From positions 1-26,449 of the forward strand of contig JAHEHW010000002.1 in assembly GCA_024639745.1 (NCBI GenBank): a stretch of 26,449 bases of DNA, in the 5' to 3' direction. Below the pieces are notes generated by a model that made no database searches, was not told where the DNA came from, and saw only the letters and a list, made by a program, of their open reading frames with translations. Numbering within the stretch: position 1 is the stretch's first letter; the number at the start of each line of letters is the position of its first letter. This document shows positions 1-7,180 of this stretch, in pieces. The position numbers and the translations under genes were made by a program. The DNA is from Salaquimonas sp. (GTDB lineage: Bacteria; Pseudomonadota; Alphaproteobacteria; Rhizobiales; Rhizobiaceae).

Positions 1-541
1 GCAGCGCGCGGCAAGTTCAGGAACGGTGAGCTTTATTTGATCGGCCACAACTTGGGGGAAGCTCAGGCGCTCGGCATTTCCGGCCCGTGGGACCAACTGG
101 ATGCCATTGTCGGGGTAGCCGCGTCGAGCGGTTATGTCTGGCAAGCGCTTCGCCCGCTCAAACATGCTTTCCAGTTATTGATCGCCTTGCGGGCGATGGC
201 TTTCTTTTTGGGGGAAAGTACCCAAAGGGCTGTCGGGACTTGGCACTGTGCTGAACCGGGATCAGGCATTTACCTGGGCGCGATGGTGCGGCAAGCCGGG
301 ATATTGCCATCGGGAACTGTTGCCGCCAGCCGAGCGGATCGCTTTCGAGCGGTCGGTTTTCGATATTTTTGCAGGGGACGATCCCTATGTAACCGATAAA
401 ACCCGCGCGGACCTGGGCCGGCATTACCGTTTTGAGAACCGCTCGGAGATCGCTCTCGGTTACGGCTTTGGACATGTTGGATTTTTCCATCGCCGAAACG
501 AAGAATACTGGTCATCGATATTCGACTTTCTGGAAAAGTAG
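1..541 (+). pseudogene. Decayed alpha/beta hydrolase (COG4757-like), 5' end outside window
   Basis: Two adjoining frames together read as the C-terminal part of a serine alpha/beta hydrolase of the predicted-hydrolase group COG4757. Frame 1, open from the window edge, carries the nucleophile-elbow region as LIGHNLGE where the family has GHSLGG, so the catalytic serine is Asn and the final Gly is Glu. The reading then moves to frame 2 near the T5/G5 run at 206-214, and frame 2 carries the family-like ARWCGKPGY, an acid segment AGDDPYVT and the catalytic-His segment GHVGFF before the TAG at 539-541. The split frame and lost nucleophile agree with a dead gene. A single sequencing error could explain the frameshift but not the Ser-to-Asn change. 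The upstream part lies outside the window. It converges on the minus-strand ORF at 569-937. Confidence 0.6.
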
Positions 542-568
542 GATTCGCCTTGTTATCGAGCAAGAGGC

Positions 569-937
569 TCAGAATGAAAAACTGACGAGATCGCATCCGC
601 GATCCCTGGCCTCGGTCAGGAGTCCCAGGAAGTCCTCTATCTGATCACGGTCGAGTTCCGCCCATTCGACCGATTTAGATCGCCACCTTGTTTCATGAGA
701 ATTGACCTCAAGCCAGAACTCGATTGCCTCTATCAGCCAATCAATTTCATTGGTCCACTGATCGCAATTGTGAACCGATATTCGGTTGCCGGATATCTCC
801 GCGATGAACGGTTCGAAGATGACGCCAACAAAACAGATCAGATTCTGATCGAACACCAGGAATGCGCCGCATTGAGAACCATGTGCCAGTTCACCCTTGG
901 GTAAACCAGCATTTGGGGGTCTGCTTCTTGAAAACAT
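569..937 (-). CDS. Hypothetical protein, small and acidic
   Basis: An ORF of 122 codons that I do not recognise. The C-terminal two thirds look protein-like: aromatic and acidic helical stretches such as NEIDWLIEAIEFWLEV and DRDQIEDFLGLLTEA, with no membrane segment or signal peptide. The N-terminal 25 residues look less natural and the ATG at 935-937 has no clear Shine-Dalgarno sequence, so the true start may lie further in. It sits downstream of the enoyl-CoA hydratase-family gene on the same strand after a 119-base gap, and next to a pseudogene, so it could itself be a remnant. No function can be suggested. Confidence 0.4.
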   Translation of the reverse strand: MFSRSRPPNAGLPKGELAHGSQCGAFLVFDQNLICFVGVIFEPFIAEISGNRISVHNCDQWTNEIDWLIEAIEFWLEVNSHETRWRSKSVEWAELDRDQIEDFLGLLTEARDRGCDLVSFSF

Positions 938-1056
938 CCGGCGGCCACCAAGGTCGACTTTACGAACAAATCTTTAACCACACTCAACCCTATCACAAAA
1001 TTGCTAAAATATTACCCTGCAAAAGCCTGTTCGGGAATCTGTCTGTCGACACGCTA

Positions 1057-1818
1057 TCAAAACGCCTTGAGCAGGCGGGTGGTCTCAGGGTCCATGAAAC
1101 CTGCAACCGTGGCATCCGTCTCCAACTGAAGAGCGCGATTGAGATCAGCGTTCGCGACGGAATTGAGCGTACGCTTCATGGCTCTGACGGAAAGTTGCGG
1201 TTGTCTGGCAAGTTTTTCGGCCAATGTTCGCGCGGTTTGGATCAGCTCTGCATCCGGGACCACGCGCCAGGCGACACCATAGTCCTGCAACTGACGCGCA
1301 TCGTATCGCTCACCGAGAAACAGCATCTCTCTGGCCCGCGCCAGGCCGACCAGCGCGGGTAACAACGCGGTGACAGCGCCCGTCACGAACAGATTGAGGG
1401 AAACCTCCGGAAAGAAGCCCTTGGCAGTTTCCGCCCAAATCGGAAAATCGCAATTGATTGCCCATTCGAACCCGCCGCCGACGGCCCAGCCATTGATCGC
1501 GCCGACAACAGGCTTTTGACCGAACACCATCGCGCGGGTAGCCCGTTGGATGGCTTCGACAAGATCGCGCGCCTCGGCCTCGTTTTCCGGATGAATGTGC
1601 TCGTTTCGATCGTCACCCGCACAAAACGCCCGTCCTTCGCCAGTAAAGATGATGGCCTTTGTTTCCGGATCACAATTGGCATCGTCAAACGCCCGCGCCA
1701 CATCATCGATCAGACTGCGGTTCATCGCGTTCAGGCTTTCCGGCCGATTGAGGCTGATGACCCTGACGCCACCTTCCTCCATCCGGCTCAATACGGTTTC
1801 ATATTCGTATACGCTCAT
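1057..1818 (-). CDS. Enoyl-CoA hydratase/isomerase family protein (crotonase fold)
   Basis: 253 residues, the usual length for a single-domain crotonase. The family acts on acyl-CoA thioesters, using an oxyanion hole to stabilise the enolate. Visible features are the first oxyanion-hole segment GRAFCAGDD (about 62-70), the second glycine-rich segment WAVGGGFEWA (111-120), and two acidic residues at the places of the hydratase catalytic pair, Glu118 in GFEWA and Glu138 in FFPEVS. Hydration, or thioester hydrolysis as in some crotonases, is therefore possible. The ATG overlaps the stop of the upstream CoA-ligase gene by ATGA and is preceded by GAGGAGA, so translation is probably coupled. As the last gene of the catabolic block it should act after CoA activation and Mo-dependent hydroxylation. 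The exact substrate cannot be read from sequence. Confidence 0.9.
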   Translation of the reverse strand: MSVYEYETVLSRMEEGGVRVISLNRPESLNAMNRSLIDDVARAFDDANCDPETKAIIFTGEGRAFCAGDDRNEHIHPENEAEARDLVEAIQRATRAMVFGQKPVVGAINGWAVGGGFEWAINCDFPIWAETAKGFFPEVSLNLFVTGAVTALLPALVGLARAREMLFLGERYDARQLQDYGVAWRVVPDAELIQTARTLAEKLARQPQLSVRAMKRTLNSVANADLNRALQLETDATVAGFMDPETTRLLKAF

Positions 1819-3113
1819 GAATATCTCCTCAGCACCCGCCGGGTCTTGCCTTCTGTTGCCGGAAAACTGCCATTGTCCAGGACACTCACCCGTGCGGTGG
1901 CGCCAAGCCTTCCTTTGATAGCTGCAGCGACAGCTTCACCCAGTCCTTCAACTGCGCCAGCATCCCCGGCCAATTCCACCTCGACGGGTAGAAAATCATA
2001 GGGCGGCGGGCTATGGAGAACGATACGATAATCGCCGGACAATTGATCGAACTCGCCGATCACTGCGGACACCATCGTGGGAAACAGATTGATGCCTCTC
2101 ACGACCACCATGTCGTCGCTTCGCCCGATCACTTTGAAGCGAAACCCGGTTCGCCCGCACTGGCAGGGCTCAGTCGTCTCGATACGGATGATGTCACCGG
2201 TCTTGAAGCGCACCAATGGCTGGCATTGGCGATCGAGATGGGTGAGAATCAGCTCACCTTCGCATCCATCCGCAAATTCAAGTGGCGCAAGACTGTCGGG
2301 ATCGATCAGTTCCGGCCACAGCACATCGGCGGCCATGAAGTGCAACCGGGTGTCGTTCTCACATTGCGCAGCGAAATTGGAAAAAACATCCGATACACCG
2401 TAATTCGCGTTTCGAGGTTGCATGCCCCAGACCGTGTTGAGCCGCTCGCGAAAAGTCGGATCGTCAAGACCCGGTTCGCCACCGAAAAGACCCAGCTTGA
2501 GGCCGAGATCGGCGGGGGTCAGGTCCGGAAACTTATCGTTGATAACCCGTTCCAGAACGCGGGGATAAGAAGGCGTACAAGAAATCGCGTCGATTCCGGT
2601 TTCTATGATCGTTCGGATAAGCAGTTCGGTATTGCCGACACCGAACGGCACGACAAGCGCGCCCGTTGCCTCCAGGGTCATGTGGTCTGTGACGCCACCC
2701 ATCCACATCTGGTAATTGAGGCAATGCACAACGGTATTGTCCGGCCCGAGACCGGCGGCCCGATGGCATCGCCCGCCAACCGCCTGCGTGATTTGGCAAT
2801 CGCGGGCCGAGAGCGCGAGGTTCATCGCTTGGCCGGTGGTACCGGAGGTTCGATGCAACCGGTTCGCCATGTCACGCCCCGTCGCAAGATAGTCGCCGAA
2901 TGGTGGATGATTGGCTTGCGAGATGCGTAATTGCGACTTGTCGGAAAGCGGCAATTCATCCAGATCCCGCAAATCGGCTGGCGGCTCTTTCCCGTGCCAG
3001 AGATCCCGGTAAAAGACCGAGTTGACTGCTACATGATTGCGCTGCTTGCGCCAGGCTGCTGCTTGATGGGCTGATATGCCAGCCGGATCGGTGAATTCGG
3101 CACCCTCTAGCAT
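1815..3113 (-). CDS. Phenylacetate-CoA ligase-like (PaaK family) AMP-forming acyl-CoA ligase
   Basis: 432 residues from the chosen start, close to the roughly 430-450 of PaaK-type ligases, which activate aryl or related carboxylic acids to CoA thioesters through an acyl-adenylate. The ATP-binding loop HRTSGTTGQ lies near residues 87-95, followed by a GGEPG segment, NANYGVSDVF (adenine-binding-like), FKTGDI and a C-terminal lid region with GRSDDMVVVRGINLFP typical of the family. I chose ATG at 3111-3113 because GGGAGGGG sits just upstream; the frame stays open to a TTG at 3167 that would add 18 residues without a good ribosome site. It lies 131 bases downstream of the MoaD-like gene and overlaps the enoyl-CoA hydratase-family gene by 4 bases. 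The substrate is unknown; the Mo-hydroxylase neighbours suggest a hydroxylatable aromatic or heteroaromatic acid. Confidence 0.9.
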   Translation of the reverse strand: MLEGAEFTDPAGISAHQAAAWRKQRNHVAVNSVFYRDLWHGKEPPADLRDLDELPLSDKSQLRISQANHPPFGDYLATGRDMANRLHRTSGTTGQAMNLALSARDCQITQAVGGRCHRAAGLGPDNTVVHCLNYQMWMGGVTDHMTLEATGALVVPFGVGNTELLIRTIIETGIDAISCTPSYPRVLERVINDKFPDLTPADLGLKLGLFGGEPGLDDPTFRERLNTVWGMQPRNANYGVSDVFSNFAAQCENDTRLHFMAADVLWPELIDPDSLAPLEFADGCEGELILTHLDRQCQPLVRFKTGDIIRIETTEPCQCGRTGFRFKVIGRSDDMVVVRGINLFPTMVSAVIGEFDQLSGDYRIVLHSPPPYDFLPVEVELAGDAGAVEGLGEAVAAAIKGRLGATARVSVLDNGSFPATEGKTRRVLRRYS

Positions 3114-3126
3114 TTCCCCTCCCAGA

Positions 3127-3136
3127 TTCAATTGAA
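3127..3136. promoter_or_regulatory. 10-bp palindrome TTCAATTGAA upstream of the CoA-ligase gene
   Basis: A perfect 10-base palindrome lies 14 bases upstream of the ATG of the CoA-ligase gene, inside the 131-base gap that separates it from the MoaD-like gene. A related half-site, ATTGAAAC, occurs at about 3159-3166. The gap is the only break in an otherwise tightly overlapped block, so a second promoter or operator here is plausible. An AT-rich 10-mer can arise by chance, and I see no convincing -35/-10 pair. Confidence 0.2.
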
Positions 3137-3244
3137 CAGGCGGCCCTGTCGGACAAAATTGAAACAAATCGGGAAAGATTTACATGCGCTTCGTCAACGC
3201 GCCAGACATAAAATCACTGCTATAGGAGACACGCCGTCCGCCGA

Positions 3245-3490
3245 TCAGCCACCCGTCATGTAAGGTATCAGTACGACCTCATTCTCGTCGCTGATCGGCG
3301 TAAACCAGGCTTCGCGATAGATGGTTCCGTCAACCGCAAGCGAGACACCCCTCTCGAATTGAGGTTTAAGTCCCGGATAAGTTTCGCCGAGGCGATCCAG
3401 CAATTGCTTGAAATTGCTGGCCTCGACCTCGACGACCTCTTTGCCATCGGCGAAATCGCTGAGGGACCCCCAGAGCTTCACGCGCACCAT
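3245..3490 (-). CDS. MoaD/ThiS-family sulfur-carrier-like protein with C-terminal Gly-Gly
   Basis: 81 residues with the small ubiquitin-like fold pattern of MoaD/ThiS: VRVKLWGSL at the N-terminus, LLDRLGETYPGL in the middle, DENEVVLIPYMTGG at the end. The terminal Gly-Gly is the residue pair that MoaD and ThiS need for adenylation by an E1-like enzyme and conversion to a thiocarboxylate. I chose ATG at 3488-3490 because the ORF upstream of it overlaps the Mo-subunit gene and an AGGAAG ribosome site lies within the end of that gene, five bases separating stop and start. The gene is therefore translated with the molybdenum hydroxylase. It may supply sulfur for the Mo cofactor or for another product. 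No MoeB, ThiF or MoaE gene is present in the window. Confidence 0.85.
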   Translation of the reverse strand: MVRVKLWGSLSDFADGKEVVEVEASNFKQLLDRLGETYPGLKPQFERGVSLAVDGTIYREAWFTPISDENEVVLIPYMTGG

Positions 3491-3495
3491 TGGGT

Positions 3496-5736
3496 TCAAG
3501 CTTCCTGAAGCGCCTTCTGCAACCTTGCCGGCGAAAGCGGCAATTCGGTCATCCTTACCCCAGTCGCGCGGCACACTGCGTTGGAAATCGCGGCAAGCGG
3601 GGGAACAATGGACGTTTCTCCCACGCCTCGCACACCGTAGGGATGGCCCGGATTCGGAATCTCCAGAATAACGGTATCAATCTGCGGCAGGTCGGAAGCG
3701 ACCGGCACCCGGTAGTCCAGAAAACCCGCATTCTGCAATTTTCCGTCCTCTCCGTAGATATATTCCTCGTTCAGCGCCCAACCGATGCCCTGGACAGCCC
3801 CACCCTGCATCTGACCCTCGACGTAATCGGGATGCACCGCTTTTCCCGCATCCTGAAAGACCGTATAACGCAGAATTTGGGTGGATCCGGTTTCCCGGTC
3901 CACTTCGACATCGCAAAGATGGACACCGAAGCTGACACCAGCGCCGTCGGCATTGACCTCATAGTGTCCGGCGATGGGCCCGCCGGTATTGTCCGCGATC
4001 GCCGCGATATCGGCCAGACTCATCGGTTCGAAATCGCCGGCATTGGAGCTTGCCGGTTTGGCGCAGCCATTCTCCCAGATCACGGCTTCTTCATCGATGC
4101 CCCACAGTTTGGCGACCCGCCCGCACATTTCCTTGATCGCATCCCTGGCAGCTTCAATGGTTGCAAGCCCGACCGCGAAAGTAACGCGGCTGCCATCGGT
4201 CGTGTCGTTGTAGCCAAGCGTATTCGTATCGGCGATGACCGTTCGCACCTTTTCATAAGGTACGCCTAGTTCCTCGGCTGCCATCATCGAAATCGATGCC
4301 CTTGAGCCGCCAATATCCGGATTTCCCTCGACGACGCCGACCGTACCATCGGAATTGATATTAAGCGAAACACAGGTATTTCCGCCGAAATTGAACCAGA
4401 AACCGCAGGAAAGTCCGCGCCCCTGGTTGGGTCCGAGCGGCGCCGAATAGTGCGGGTGGGCCTTGGCGGCCTCAAGCGTCGCCATGAGGCCGATCTCGTT
4501 GAAGGTCGGTCCATAAGCCGAAAGCGTCCCCTTGCGGGCTGCGTTCTTGAGACGAACCTCCAGCGGATCGAGGTCGAATTCCTGACAGAGTTCGTCAACG
4601 ACACTCTCGACCGCATAAACCGCCATGGGCGCTCCTGGGGCGCGATAGGCGACCTCTTTGGGTCTATTCGTCATCACATTGAAGCCATGGGTTTTCACCG
4701 CATCCAGATCATAGGCGGCAAATGCCGCTTGCGACCCGAACTGCACCGTCTCGCAGGGAAACGCTCCGCCGGAATACCTAAGCACCGCCTCTCCAGCGGT
4801 GATCCGGCCATCCTTCGTCATCCCGATCTTCACATCGATCGAGGACGAACAGGTTGGCCCCGAAGCGCGGAACACCTCTTCCCGGCTCATGACCAGCTTT
4901 ACGGGTCGGCCCGCCTTGCCGGAGAGCGCCAGCGCTACCGGTTCAATGAAAACCGTTGTCTTGCCACCGAACCCGCCACCGATCTCGGATGCCGTGACCC
5001 GCAGCTGGCTGGCCTCAAGTCCAAGGATTTCGGAACACACCGTACGCACGAGATATTGCCCCTGGGTGCAGCACCACAACTCGCCGCGGCCATCGGAACC
5101 GAGTGAAGCGAGGCAGGCATGAGGTTCGATATACCCCTGATGGGTGGCCGCAGTCTTGAAACTGCGCTCGACGATCTTGTCGGCCTTTGCGAAACAATCT
5201 TCAAGATTGCCATGTCCGAATTCGAAACGCCGCGTGATATTGGGCGAGGATTCCTCCGGCACAGTCTCGTCCGAACGACCTTCCTGAACCGCCGGCGCAT
5301 CGGGTCTGAAAGCCACATCCACATCGGTGACATGCGGCAGAATTTCGTATTCTACTTTTATCAGGCGGATCGCCTCTTTCGCGATTGATTTGCTGGTGGC
5401 AGCGACAGCTGCAACCGCATGACCGTCGTAAAGCACCTTGTCCCGGGCAAGACAATTATCGCGAATATCCCGGATCGCCTCATCCTCGGGTTCGGCAAGA
5501 TCCCAACCGGTCACGATCGCCTTGACCCCTTCAAGCGACTCGGCGGCCGATACATCGATCGACACGATCCTCGCATGCGGATGTGGGCTTCTTAGAACGC
5601 GCCCGAACAACATTCCGGGCGCCGAAAAGTCGGCACCATAAAGAGCCTTTCCGGTCACCTTGTCGATGCCGTCGGGCCGGACGAGTCTCTTGCCAACGAC
5701 CTGGAAATCGCGCTTTGCGCCGGATTGAAAGGTCAT
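3496..5736 (-). CDS. Xanthine dehydrogenase-family molybdopterin-binding subunit
   Basis: 746 residues, the normal length of the separate large subunit of bacterial molybdenum hydroxylases (CoxL/XdhB/QorL type). These enzymes hydroxylate an activated carbon with water-derived oxygen. Visible landmarks are an N-terminal RPDGIDKVTGKALYGADF segment, the GGGFGGKT loop, RAPGAPMAVYAVES, and the active-site glutamate in GVRGVGE (Glu707). The segment that reads MGQG in classical xanthine dehydrogenases is DIGGSRAS here, followed by TTDGSRVTF; this marks a distinct subfamily. No AYRW or AYXCSFR-type CO-dehydrogenase active-site loop was seen. The ATG overlaps the stop of the 2Fe-2S subunit gene by 4 bases and follows AGGAGG. 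No XdhC-type maturation gene lies nearby. Substrate unassigned; a CoA thioester is a reasonable guess from context. Confidence 0.92.
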   Translation of the reverse strand: MTFQSGAKRDFQVVGKRLVRPDGIDKVTGKALYGADFSAPGMLFGRVLRSPHPHARIVSIDVSAAESLEGVKAIVTGWDLAEPEDEAIRDIRDNCLARDKVLYDGHAVAAVAATSKSIAKEAIRLIKVEYEILPHVTDVDVAFRPDAPAVQEGRSDETVPEESSPNITRRFEFGHGNLEDCFAKADKIVERSFKTAATHQGYIEPHACLASLGSDGRGELWCCTQGQYLVRTVCSEILGLEASQLRVTASEIGGGFGGKTTVFIEPVALALSGKAGRPVKLVMSREEVFRASGPTCSSSIDVKIGMTKDGRITAGEAVLRYSGGAFPCETVQFGSQAAFAAYDLDAVKTHGFNVMTNRPKEVAYRAPGAPMAVYAVESVVDELCQEFDLDPLEVRLKNAARKGTLSAYGPTFNEIGLMATLEAAKAHPHYSAPLGPNQGRGLSCGFWFNFGGNTCVSLNINSDGTVGVVEGNPDIGGSRASISMMAAEELGVPYEKVRTVIADTNTLGYNDTTDGSRVTFAVGLATIEAARDAIKEMCGRVAKLWGIDEEAVIWENGCAKPASSNAGDFEPMSLADIAAIADNTGGPIAGHYEVNADGAGVSFGVHLCDVEVDRETGSTQILRYTVFQDAGKAVHPDYVEGQMQGGAVQGIGWALNEEYIYGEDGKLQNAGFLDYRVPVASDLPQIDTVILEIPNPGHPYGVRGVGETSIVPPLAAISNAVCRATGVRMTELPLSPARLQKALQEA

Positions 5737-6215
5737 GGCTGTAGCCTCCTTATTTCCGCTGCTGCCTCCTGAACCGCACGGATGATCTTGTCATATCCTG
5801 TGCAGCGGCAAAGATTGCCGGCAAGCCAGTAACGAATTTCTGTTTCGCTGGGATCCGGGTTTTTCTCAAGCAAAGCCTTGGCAGCAACGAGAATGCCGGG
5901 TGTGCAAATACCGCATTGAAGCGCGGCCTTCTCAATAAAAACTCGCTGCAATGGATGCAGCACCTGGCCCTCTGCCATGCCCTCGATTGTTTCGACTTCC
6001 GCGCCCTCTGACTCAGCGGCAAGCACCAGACACGAACAGACCAGACGTCCGTTCAACATCACGCTGCAAGCGCCGCAATCGCCAGTGCCACAGCCCTCTT
6101 TCGATCCGGTCAGCCCAAGTCTATCGCGCAGCACGTCGAGCAGTGTTTCATCCGGCGCGCACAAGAATTCACGTTCGTCCCCGTTGATCCGGGTCGAAAC
6201 TGGAATCATCTTCAT
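5733..6215 (-). CDS. (2Fe-2S)-binding subunit of molybdenum hydroxylase
   Basis: 160 residues with two [2Fe-2S] cluster motifs in family order. The plant-ferredoxin-like cluster uses Cys42, Cys47, Cys50 and Cys62 (GCGTGDCGAC followed by the LVCSC segment). The C-terminal helical domain carries Cys101, Cys104 (QCGICTPG), Cys136 and Cys138 (NLCRCTGY). The protein passes electrons from the molybdenum centre to the FAD subunit. The ATG overlaps the stop of the FAD-subunit gene by ATGA, and its own stop overlaps the start of the molybdenum subunit in the same way, consistent with stoichiometric synthesis of the three-subunit enzyme. All eight cluster ligands are present. Confidence 0.95.
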   Translation of the reverse strand: MKMIPVSTRINGDEREFLCAPDETLLDVLRDRLGLTGSKEGCGTGDCGACSVMLNGRLVCSCLVLAAESEGAEVETIEGMAEGQVLHPLQRVFIEKAALQCGICTPGILVAAKALLEKNPDPSETEIRYWLAGNLCRCTGYDKIIRAVQEAAAEIRRLQP

Positions 6216-7075
6216 CGTTTTGCTCCCGCACGTTGATAGGCGATTTCCGCCGCTCTACGAGCCAATACCCCGGCGGTCTTGGTCCGGAATTCAACGGTAC
6301 CACGCTTATCGCCGATCGGACGGCAAGCGGCCTCGACCGCTGCCGCCAGACCCTTCAAGGCCCCGTCATCCAGTTTGGAACCGATTAACGCGGAGGCGGC
6401 ATCCTCGACCAGAATGACCGTCGGCGCAACAGCCCCCAGCGCGACCCGTGCCTCGGTGCAGGTCCCGTCTTCGCCGGTGACCAGATTGATGCCGGCACTA
6501 CAGACGGCAATATCCATTTCCGTGCGCGGTATAAAACGCAGGTAAGCGTCGCCGGCGCGTTCCGGCCGCGCGGGCAGATAGATCGAAATGAGAAACTCGC
6601 CCTTCTTCAGATTTGTTTTTCCGGGACCTGCCGGTATTTCAGCGACGGGAACATCGCGGAAACCCTCCGCTCCGAATACGCGGGCCACGGCACCTGCCGC
6701 GACCATCGCCGGCACGCTGTCTGCAGCCGGAGAGCCGTTGCACAGATTGCCGGCAAGGCTCGCGCGGCTCTGGATCTGGCTTGAGCCGATCAATCCCGCG
6801 GCTTCCACCACCCCCGGCCATGCGGCGCAAAGAGCCTCATGTTCCGCCAATTGAGCACCGGACACCGCGGCACCAATTCTGAACCCGCCGTCTTCGGTGA
6901 CAATTTCCCGCATGCCGTCAAGATGCTTGAGGTCGATGATAAGCGACGGCTCCACAACCTCGGAACGCATTTGCACCAATACGTCGGTTCCGCCTGATAG
7001 AATGCGCGCTATGCCGGTTTCCTCGCCCAGGAGAGCTGACGCGGCCTCGTAGCTGTCCGGTCGGACATACTTCAT
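6212..7075 (-). CDS. FAD-binding subunit of xanthine dehydrogenase family (CoxM-like)
   Basis: 287 residues matching the FAD-binding PCMH-type subunit of three-subunit molybdenum hydroxylases. Landmarks are the N-terminal ILSGGTDVLVQMR (FAD pyrophosphate loop), IGSSQIQSRASLAGNLCNGSPAAD (split here only as description: IGSSQIQSRAS then GNLCNGSP) and a C-terminal CO-dehydrogenase-flavoprotein-like domain. It lacks the extra cysteine-rich insertion that carries a [4Fe-4S] cluster in the beta subunit of 4-hydroxybenzoyl-CoA reductase, so an ordinary oxidative hydroxylase is more likely than a dearomatising reductase. I placed the start at ATG 7073-7075, preceded by AGGTGA at suitable spacing; a GTG three codons upstream is possible. 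It is the first gene of the catabolic operon, 105 bases downstream of the ZIP transporter stop on the same strand. Confidence 0.92.
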   Translation of the reverse strand: MKYVRPDSYEAASALLGEETGIARILSGGTDVLVQMRSEVVEPSLIIDLKHLDGMREIVTEDGGFRIGAAVSGAQLAEHEALCAAWPGVVEAAGLIGSSQIQSRASLAGNLCNGSPAADSVPAMVAAGAVARVFGAEGFRDVPVAEIPAGPGKTNLKKGEFLISIYLPARPERAGDAYLRFIPRTEMDIAVCSAGINLVTGEDGTCTEARVALGAVAPTVILVEDAASALIGSKLDDGALKGLAAAVEAACRPIGDKRGTVEFRTKTAGVLARRAAEIAYQRAGAKR

Positions 7076-7180
7076 GTAATTCACCTGTTATGTTGTCACG
7101 TGCCGGCAGGCTATCTTGCGGCCGGGAAAGGGGCAATGCGAATTTGCGACAGAGCCTGCTCATTATTACCCGGAGCCAGC

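Noticed and set aside
2013..2930. 305-codon plus-strand open frame
   Set aside because: Antisense to the PaaK-like ligase, which has clear motifs; the translation is low-complexity and unrecognisable.
3490..4269. 259-codon plus-strand open frame
   Set aside because: Antisense to the molybdenum-subunit gene; no motif and no ribosome site.
3496..5736. Aerobic carbon monoxide dehydrogenase large subunit
   Set aside because: The subunit order and small subunits fit the broad family, but the CO-dehydrogenase active-site cysteine loop was not found, so a CO-oxidising role is not supported.
6212..7075. 4-hydroxybenzoyl-CoA reductase beta subunit
   Set aside because: The FAD subunit is of ordinary length and lacks the cysteine-rich insertion for the extra [4Fe-4S] cluster.
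7085..7180. CCGGC...GCCGG pairing between the ZIP gene and the FAD-subunit gene as a terminator
   Set aside because: Only five base pairs with a 13-base loop and no T-run; too weak to support.
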